A stretch of DNA of 36,120 bases from a virus. The stretch lies in IMG/VR virus record IMGVR_UViG_3300048814_000010, positions 1-36,120 of that record; one strand, 5' to 3'. The notes below the pieces were generated by a model. The model was given only the letters and a program-made list of their open reading frames with translations. It had not been told where the DNA came from and did not search any database. Shown one piece after another: positions 16,101 through 21,400 of this stretch (position 1 is the first letter of the stretch; each line of letters begins with the position of its first letter). The position numbers and the translations under genes are program-made.

Positions 16101-16342
16101 CCGTTATTCGCCGCGAACCCCGTCGATGCTGCGCCTGCCGTACCACCCGCCCCCACGACAACCGTGACAGTGCCGCCCGTGATGGCGAGCGTTAGCTCCT
16201 GCGCGAACTCACCACCACCACCACCGTTACCGTAGTAGCCGTTCTCGCCGCCGCCACCCGCGCCCCACGCCTGCGCCTCGATGGACGCGGGCAGGCCGGT
16301 CGGGTTGTGCGTGCCTGCGGTGGTGTAGGTGAGGACAGTCAT
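13178..16342 (-). CDS. Large repeat fibre/adhesin with glycine-rich head
   Basis: A 1054-residue protein. Residues 1-222 open with TVLTYTTAG...LPASIEAQAWGAGGGG and continue as a glycine-rich domain with many GGGG runs, like glycine-rich domains in phage tail adhesins. About 38 repeats of roughly 21 residues follow (226 to about 985), each built as G-[AS]-Y-[LST]-Y-[ST], then a small-residue stretch, then TGLV.VPAS. The last 65 residues form a different, non-repeat end (ending MLDNVAGGETIV). There are almost no charged residues in the repeats. This looks like an elongated beta fibre for host or surface binding. The start has AAAGG and GGGGG runs upstream; the stop overlaps the next ATG. Confidence 0.72.
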   Translation of the reverse strand: MTVLTYTTAGTHNPTGLPASIEAQAWGAGGGGENGYYGNGGGGGEFAQELTLAITGGTVTVVVGAGGTAGAASTGFAANNGGGPGGSSTVAGSSVTVTAHGGAGGPTGSLTAAAGGTGSTDTTHHGGGAGGVENPAVAMGGGGGSGGTAAAGNAGSSTNGAGGAAVTGGGAGGNGGAYSGTSGTAGSTPAGPGGGGGGGGQGSANASAGGVGAAGQVVLTYTTVLSGSAAPVYSYGYTATAITWIGASGTCAPLFTDTATEALLVAGSGGYLYSPNATATVLTIPGSGSGAYTYTPSIAVALATSAAPAYLYSTSATGIVDVPTSAAALYSYSSSATGLVDVPASGSGPYLYTASGATTLVLPVTGAGAYLYTSNATGLVSAPATAAGGYLYAGSVTGLVQVPASAAAVYTYSTGAAIELLISGSGSYLYSSTSAATVIVPSTASGAYSYTAAATVALAESASATYLYAGNATGLVKVLASGSATYSYGSSATGLVLVPASAAGSYLFSTAISPTLLVSGTGSYTYSSTAPGVLILAESATGAYLYTASGVPTLAESATATYSYVTTVPAVLVLAESGAGSYLYGSSATGLVKVPASATGAYLYSSTSAGTVQVPASGTGAYSYTSSSAAVLVLSEAATGAYLYSPSAAATVVVAATGGLSALYTATNAAIVGAAGSAAVTYSYTSSATAGVVVPVSAAGGYLYSASGAVALVVSGPGTYSYTASTTGVVVRLSASASGAYSYTATSSGALAESATVSYTFTGSATGLVRVSASGTGAYTYSTSATATTDVLAGAAVAYSYTSGATALVDVPASATGSYLYGDTATGTVRVPAGTAVTYSYSTQATATVTVPASASGAYTFTGGATGLALVPASAAATYSYTGTGTGLARIPITATAAYLYTPTSVAVTQDPGVASVNYPFTSAGAGVVTVTATATGAYSYTASITEHAYLPAAGAGSYLYVAPASGLVEWQTFGAGDYVYEVTDLARTVILVPAWVTGGGFILVPVASGARLPVTANGGSQATLGVSGSGRPAVSVRGGTIMLDNVAGGETIV
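13387..15667 (-). repeat. About 38 tandem coding repeats of roughly 63 bases
   Basis: The repeat region of the fibre gene. At protein level each unit has a Tyr-x-Tyr core, most often YLY or YSY, followed by a variable stretch and often TGLV-x-VPAS. At DNA level the cores appear on the given strand as GTAGAGGTA (YLY type) or GTAGCTGTA (YSY type), and the two types often alternate. Units vary between about 19 and 22 codons and are diverged, so they are an old expansion and not a recent slippage product. Confidence 0.8.
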
Positions 16343-16352
16343 GCCCCCGCCT

Positions 16353-16544
16353 TTACAGCTTCGTTACTTCAGTGCCGACATGCTGGGGGAAAGTCAGCTC
16401 CGGGGCATGGTAGCCCGCGAACAGATGCGCGAGCCCGATAGACAGATCGCGCTCAGTGGGGTGTGGCTCACCTTCACGGATGTGGAGGACAACCTCGAAT
16501 CGTACGCGCTCCGTCGGGGTTACCTCCACATCCGTGTCTGCCAT
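16353..16544 (-). CDS. Small hypothetical protein upstream of the fibre gene
   Basis: A 63-residue protein beginning MADTDVEVTPTERVRFEVVL and ending in a helix-strand (GYHAPELTFPQHVGTEV). It starts two bases after the previous stop and ends ten bases before the fibre ATG. It has no recognisable family. The opposite-strand frame of similar length has no ribosome site and does not fit the gene orientation. Tight spacing in the operon is the main support for it being real. Confidence 0.55.
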   Translation of the reverse strand: MADTDVEVTPTERVRFEVVLHIREGEPHPTERDLSIGLAHLFAGYHAPELTFPQHVGTEVTKL

Positions 16545-16546
16545 GA

Positions 16547-16837
16547 CTAGGCGACCTTCAGCGAGACGTCCTTGACGTCCGGGACCGGAACGTCGAGGAA
16601 CCGGCCCGCGGCGTGGTGGGCCTTGTGGATCGCGATGTGCAGCGCGCCGACATGCTCGACCTTGACGGGGATGGCACCCTCGCTGACGTCGTAGGCGGTG
16701 CCTGCGACCGCGATGTCACCCGCGATAGGGCCGGTCACGAACACGGCGTAGCCGTCGTCCAGCTCAGCCTGGGTCAGCTCGTAATGGAACCGAGGAGTCC
16801 CGTCAGGGTTGGTGATACCTGTGTTGCTCTTGATCAT
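16547..16837 (-). CDS. Hypothetical protein, possible virion component
   Basis: A 96-residue protein from ATG 16837, supported by TAAGGAG eight bases upstream; a longer frame to 16879 would overlap the previous gene. The sequence begins MIKSNTGITNPDGTPRFHYE and has a mixed strand pattern with a His-rich helix (VEHVGALHIAIHKAHHAAGRF). No family recognised. It is coexpressed with the fibre gene and the small structural protein at 16848-17219. The repeated His spacing could bind metal, but the residues are not arranged in a known site. Confidence 0.62.
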   Translation of the reverse strand: MIKSNTGITNPDGTPRFHYELTQAELDDGYAVFVTGPIAGDIAVAGTAYDVSEGAIPVKVEHVGALHIAIHKAHHAAGRFLDVPVPDVKDVSLKVA

Positions 16838-16847
16838 CGAGGTCTCC

Positions 16848-17219
16848 TTAGCCCTGGACGGACAGTGTGATCCCGCCAATGGCGACCGCGACGGTCGCGC
16901 CCGCGGGGACGGTGAGGGACGAGGCGAGCTGGCCGCCGAGCAGGAATGTGCCTGCCGTGACCAGGGTCCAGAAGCCGAAGTAGTCCACGGTAGCCGAAGG
17001 CATGTTCGTGAAGTTCTGGGCTGTGGTGGACGTCATCACACCGGACGACGCGGCACCGACCTGGATGGTTTGACGACCGTAGGAGCCGCCCGAAACCTCG
17101 GCGGAGCCGGTGTTGCTGCACGTGGTGGTGTGCAGGGACTCGTAGTAGGTGGTGGACGCCGTGATCATCGCGCCAATCGCGGCGTTGGCCTGTGAGGCCG
17201 GAAGGTAGGTAAGCGCCAT
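16848..17219 (-). CDS. Small phage structural protein
   Basis: A 123-residue protein with AAGGAG five bases before ATG 17219. It has an 'SAEVSGGSYGRQTIQVGAA' segment followed by 'ATVDYFGFWTLVTAGTFLLGG', a combination I associate with small tail or baseplate-associated proteins of many tailed phages that carry a G-[GS]-Y-[AG]-R-Q motif and then a W/F-x-V/L-x-D pattern. The composition is low in charge. It lies directly after a copy of the 23-base repeat and is first in the run towards the fibre. Exact location in the virion is unknown. Confidence 0.65.
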   Translation of the reverse strand: MALTYLPASQANAAIGAMITASTTYYESLHTTTCSNTGSAEVSGGSYGRQTIQVGAASSGVMTSTTAQNFTNMPSATVDYFGFWTLVTAGTFLLGGQLASSLTVPAGATVAVAIGGITLSVQG

Positions 17220-17246
17220 CGAAGCTCCTTGGCGTGGGTTTCAGGG

Positions 17247-17269
17247 TCTACTGTGTAGGGACAGAAAAG
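17247..17269 (-). promoter_or_regulatory. Copy B of the 23-base intergenic repeat
   Basis: Exact second copy of the element at 12496-12518, lying 12 bases after the stop of the overlapped gene at 17282 and 27 bases before ATG 17219. The only shared flanking feature is an AAGGAGCTT ribosome site downstream of both copies. The short distance here would fit a promoter that begins transcription just before the ribosome site. Confidence 0.5.
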
Positions 17270-17281
17270 TGAGGTAGCCGC

Positions 17282-17563
17282 TCAGACCGACTGCCAGTGG
17301 TCAGGCAGGGATAACGCCCGCTCCAGGCGCTTCACGATCTCGCTGCGCACCAGATGGGTCCGCTCCAGGTCCACGATCAACTCCTGGATCGCTTCCCGGC
17401 AAGTCCCCTGGCTCGGGTGGAGTCCCGCCGCTATGATCTGCGCCGCGATCTCCGCCGTCGTTGATGTCCGGTGAACCCCCTGCTCGCGCAGGGCTGCCTC
17501 CCGGTTCGCGTTCTGCCGAAGCTGGTGCTCCATCAGTCTCCGCTCCGTCGATATCCTCGCCAT
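17282..17563 (-). CDS. Basic helical protein overlapping the previous frame
   Basis: A 93-residue protein in the +1 frame relative to the coil protein at 17301-17891. ATG 17563 has AGGAG ten bases upstream. Within the overlap the codons in this frame are GC-rich at position 3, while the other frame gives low-complexity Gly/Pro/Asp sequence, so this is the frame under selection. The protein looks globular and helical (ISTERRLMEHQLRQNAN, then AAEIAAQIIAAGLHPSQG and AIQELIVDLERTHLVRSE). It may be an independent gene or the C-terminal half of a frameshift product. Confidence 0.6.
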   Translation of the reverse strand: MARISTERRLMEHQLRQNANREAALREQGVHRTSTTAEIAAQIIAAGLHPSQGTCREAIQELIVDLERTHLVRSEIVKRLERALSLPDHWQSV

Positions 17564-17891
17564 TCGCCTTCAGCTCCTCTCGTGCAATGATCCACGCCTC
17601 TTGAACCTGCTCCATCTCTGTACGCACACGGGTGATCGCCTCTTCGTCCTGTGCGTCCTCAGCCTCCTGTAGCTGCTTATCCAGGTCGCGCCCGCGTGCG
17701 GGCAGCGCCTCGAACAGTTTGCGTAGCTCGGCGAGCGCCTCGGCGCGCTGCATGTTGAGCTGGCCGAGCGTGTGGTAGGACTCTGCTTTGACGTCGCCGT
17801 TGCCGCCGAGCATCTGGTCGAGCTGTGTGTTCTGCCTGCTCGAACCTGCGTTATCCAGCTCAGGGGCGGTAGCGCCTGGGGTACCAGTCAT
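17301..17891 (-). CDS. Coiled-coil protein; C-terminal half probably not coding in this frame
   Basis: The frame is 196 residues long. Residues 1-108 look real: an acidic coil (AEALAELRKLFEALPARG, then ITRVRTEMEQVQEAWIIARE). After about residue 109 the sequence turns into Gly/Pro/Asp-rich text with poor codon position 3, exactly where ATG 17563 opens the other frame. The simplest reading is that this frame runs on by chance, or that ribosomes shift +1 near 'KANGEDID' to make one fused protein. A TAATG overlap links it to the previous gene. Possible internal head or scaffold-like protein. Confidence 0.55.
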   Translation of the reverse strand: MTGTPGATAPELDNAGSSRQNTQLDQMLGGNGDVKAESYHTLGQLNMQRAEALAELRKLFEALPARGRDLDKQLQEAEDAQDEEAITRVRTEMEQVQEAWIIAREELKANGEDIDGAETDGAPASAEREPGGSPARAGGSPDINDGGDRGADHSGGTPPEPGDLPGSDPGVDRGPGADPSGAQRDREAPGAGVIPA

Positions 17892-18499
17892 TAGTGATCG
17901 TGCCTACTGAGCTGGTTCTTGTGCTCCGGGTTGGTGCCGTCCCCGCCGGTCTTGATCCCCTTGAGCTTGGCGTGATCCCAAATCTCCTTCTGGTTGCGCC
18001 TCTTGCCGACACGCTTCGCGAAGACCTTGTTGCGGTAGTTGTCACCCGGCTCAACCCCGAACTTGGGGACGATAGTACCGTCCTCCTCCTTATGGGTCTG
18101 GTCGTACCAGACGCCCAGGTTGCCGGTGCCGTGCGCGTAGTGCTCCGGGTGCTTGGCGATATGCGCGAGCACGAACTCGTGAAGCTCCGCGGCTGTCGGG
18201 GAGCCCTCGACGTCCTCGCTCGCGCTGGACTGGCGGGCTGCGCTGTAGCCGGTCGTGATCTCCTGGCCGGTGCGCGGGTCCACGGTGATGCCACCGTTCT
18301 CGATGGCGGCCTTGGCGTGCTCGCGCGTGAACTGGCCGCCCTCGGGCGAGCCTGCGGGGACGCGCGCTTCGTCGTCGCCTTGGATCATGTGCCCGTAGCT
18401 GCCGCCTGTTTTGTCCACGTCACCTAGTGTAGCAGTCTTCTCGGCCTTCGGCTTCGGCGGGTGCAGAGCATCCCAGAGTGCCTTGTCAACGGGGCTCAC
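17891..18499 (-). CDS. Capsid-associated protein with VPAGSPEGGQF motif
   Basis: A 202-residue protein from GTG 18499 (GTGA overlap with the polyvalent gene). The motif ARVPAGSPEGGQFT at about residues 45-58 is a short sequence often found in actinophage head-associated and MuF-linked proteins. The C-terminal half ('NLGVWYDQTH', then 'RNQKEIWDHAKLKGIKTGG') resembles a small domain repeatedly seen in phage polyvalent proteins, with a WYD strand and an NQxxIWD helix. Function unknown. The neighbour and motif suggest it is packed in or attached to the capsid together with the MuF protein. Confidence 0.6.
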   Translation of the reverse strand: MSPVDKALWDALHPPKPKAEKTATLGDVDKTGGSYGHMIQGDDEARVPAGSPEGGQFTREHAKAAIENGGITVDPRTGQEITTGYSAARQSSASEDVEGSPTAAELHEFVLAHIAKHPEHYAHGTGNLGVWYDQTHKEEDGTIVPKFGVEPGDNYRNKVFAKRVGKRRNQKEIWDHAKLKGIKTGGDGTNPEHKNQLSRHDH

Positions 18500-21400
18500 T
18501 TGTAACCAGCTTTCTTGTCCTCAGCGTCATTCCAGGCTTTGTTCTTCAGCTTAGCAGACGCCTCGGCATCGACAGGCCCCGGGTCGGTATTGCCCTTTGT
18601 CTGCTGGTACTCGTCGTCGCTCATCCCCTCGGGCTTGTCCTTGTCGGGCGCAGGCTTCTCGTTGAGGTAGACGTGGGTAATGCCGTGCTGGTTCTCGTAG
18701 TCCACAAAGTGCTCAACCTCCTTGACCTCGAACTCGCCCGCAAGAACACGCTCGTGTTCGCCCGCGTTGCCACCGAGCAGCTCAAAAGCCATTGTCTTGG
18801 GAGGGACGTGCAAGATGACCTTCTGCTTCTTGTTGTACGCCGCGACCGTGGAGTTCGCCATCCCCCCGAACATATCGGCAGTGCTTTCGCTGGAGGTCCA
18901 GGACGAGATTGGCACGTCGATCTTCTTGCCTGCCACGAATAGACGGTCGATGTCAGCCTGAGCCATTCGGACGCCGCGGTGCAACGGCACGTAGGAGGGG
19001 CGAGCGTACTCTGCTGCCTGCGCCATAAAGGTGTGGGCCAGCCGCACTCCTGTTGCCTGGTCGGCTTCTGGGTAGGCAGTACCAATCTCATCATCGGCTT
19101 GATACTCGTCTGGGGCTAGCTCGGGGGTTGGCGCGTTGCCGAGCGCGACCTTCTTGATCTCAGCCTCGAACGCAGCGTCTACCACATCGTAGCCGGGCAT
19201 ATCTTCGTCGTTGCGAGGGTGCTTGGCGTGACCCTCCCGCGGGTTGTACGGATAGCAGTGGACCCACGTAGCAACCGACTGCTCGCGCAGGCTACGTGCG
19301 GCGGTCGCGGCCTTGGCTTCCGGGGTGTCCAGGTTGTAGAGTGTGTTCTCACGGATCGCGCGGTCATTGTCCCGGCGCTCCACGTCGGATCCACCGGCAC
19401 GTGTCCACTCGCCCGGATGGATGCGCCCCTCGCTCTTGCCGCCCTTGGGGATACGCAGCTCGGTGGCCTTGACGACATCAAATGTAGCGGAGTCGCTATA
19501 TTTGACGGCCTCCTCCTCCCCGACACGCGGGACGGTGCCCTGCCCCTTCTCCTGGAGCTTCTGCTGGATCGTCTCACGGTCCACCAGCTTGCCTGACTCG
19601 TCCCGGTTAGCGACCTTGTCCTCCGGGTTGCCGACCGACTGCTGCAAGCGAAGCTCGGCGGCGAGGCTGTCGCGACCGTTGCGCTCCTGCGGGGTGTCCG
19701 AGTACAGGATGCGATTCGAGCAGGGTGCCTGGGCTCCGCGGCGCCAGATCCGGGCGATGCGCTGCTGAAGGTCCGCGTTGTTCTGTGGCATGTCGGCGTG
19801 GATCATCTGTGTCGCGCCGTTCTGGAACACGCCACCGTTGTCGCCGAACTGGAGTGAGCGCGCGGTCTTGTTGGTGTCGGAGGTGATCAGGACCGCGGCA
19901 CCCTTGCAGGCGATGAAGTCGCGGAGCACCCGGTCGTTTGCGGCGGCGTCGCCTCCCTGCGTGTAGAACACTTTGCGCCCCCCACGACGCTCAAGTTCTT
20001 CACGGATCGGCTGGAGCGGCTGGGTTTCCGCTCCGAACACGACCGCCTTGGGCGCATACGTGCCAGCGTTCTCGCCGTCTTGGTGGGTGTGGTGACCCTT
20101 GAAGCCTGCGAACTCGGTGGGCTTCTGTCCTTCGATCATGTCCGCGATCTTGTTGACGCGCGCGTTCGGGCCTTGGTAGCCGCGCTGTTGTGGCTTCATC
20201 AAGGCGGACATCTGTGCGCCACGGCCACCGAACGACGGGAGCTTAGGCAGGTCTTCGTTCGGGACGCCTGAAAGCTTCTGGCGGTGCCGCTCCTCCCATG
20301 CCTCGTTGAACTCTTGGGCTGCGTCAGTGATCGCTGCGGTGTGCCCCTCCTCCAGCGGGGCGTCCACCCAGTCGAGTTCGGGGAACGGCGGCATCGCGCT
20401 CATGTTCGGTGCCTGGAAGAACGCGCCGTCGGCGCAGCTCTCACGGAACTGTTGGACACGCTCGTTGCCGGTGAGCTGGTCGAACTGGTTGAGCTGTCCG
20501 TAACGGTCGCTGAAGGCACTCTTCGAGCCGTAGTGGCCGGGCTTCGCCCAGTTGAGCAGGGTGTGAAGCTCGCCCATGTTCTTCTCCAGCGGGGTGCCTG
20601 TCAGTGCCCAACGGTGTTCAACGGCACTAGGGGTGGCGGCAGCCATCACGCCAGCGTAGTTTTGAGTGTCTTCGTTCTTGTAGTATTGTGCCTCATCGGT
20701 GATCACGATGGTGTGGCCGAGATCCTTGACCAGCTCGGGGTTCTTGGCGAGCGTCTGGAAGCTGACGATATTGAAGTCGCCGGGCTGCTGCAACGCGCGC
20801 TTCTTCGGGCCCACGCCCTTCGACTGCTCCCAGTCATAGGTGGCAGGGTCGTCGCCTTCGCCTGGGCCTGCACGCCCGAGCACGGTCATGCTTTTGCCGG
20901 GGCAGGTCTGCTGGATCGTCTTCGCCCATGTGCCTGCGACCGCGGTAGCTGGAGCGACGATCAGGACGCGCGTGCCAGGCTTCTGGCTCATAAGCTCAAG
21001 AGCCGCTCCGATAGCTGTGTCTGTCTTGCCGACACCCGGCGCAAACGCAAGCACCCCAGAGCCCGCTGCTCGCAGGTACAGCGAGCCTTGTGCCTGGGCA
21101 CGGTCGAGGGTGCGCGAGTAGCCGGGCGGGTGTGAGGCAGTCTCGATAGCGGCATCCATGTCTTCGCCGGTGCGGATGTCGTGCAAGAGCCCCGCGTTGG
21201 GGTCGTGACCTTCTGACGGCGCAAGGAGTGAGCTGATCTGCTTGGCGCTGAGCTTCAGGTTGTAGCGCCCGGCGCCTTCGCGCTCAATCATCGACGGGGT
21301 GACGTGGACGTCCGCCTTGTGTGCCAGCTCCATGATCAGCGCCTTCGAGCCGAACCCTTCGACGCGCACCGTGTCGATCTTCTTGCCGAGCATCGTCTGA

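Noticed and set aside
16329-16550. Plus-strand frame between the fibre gene and its neighbour
   Set aside because: No ribosome site, opposite orientation to all other genes, and it covers a well-placed minus-strand gene.
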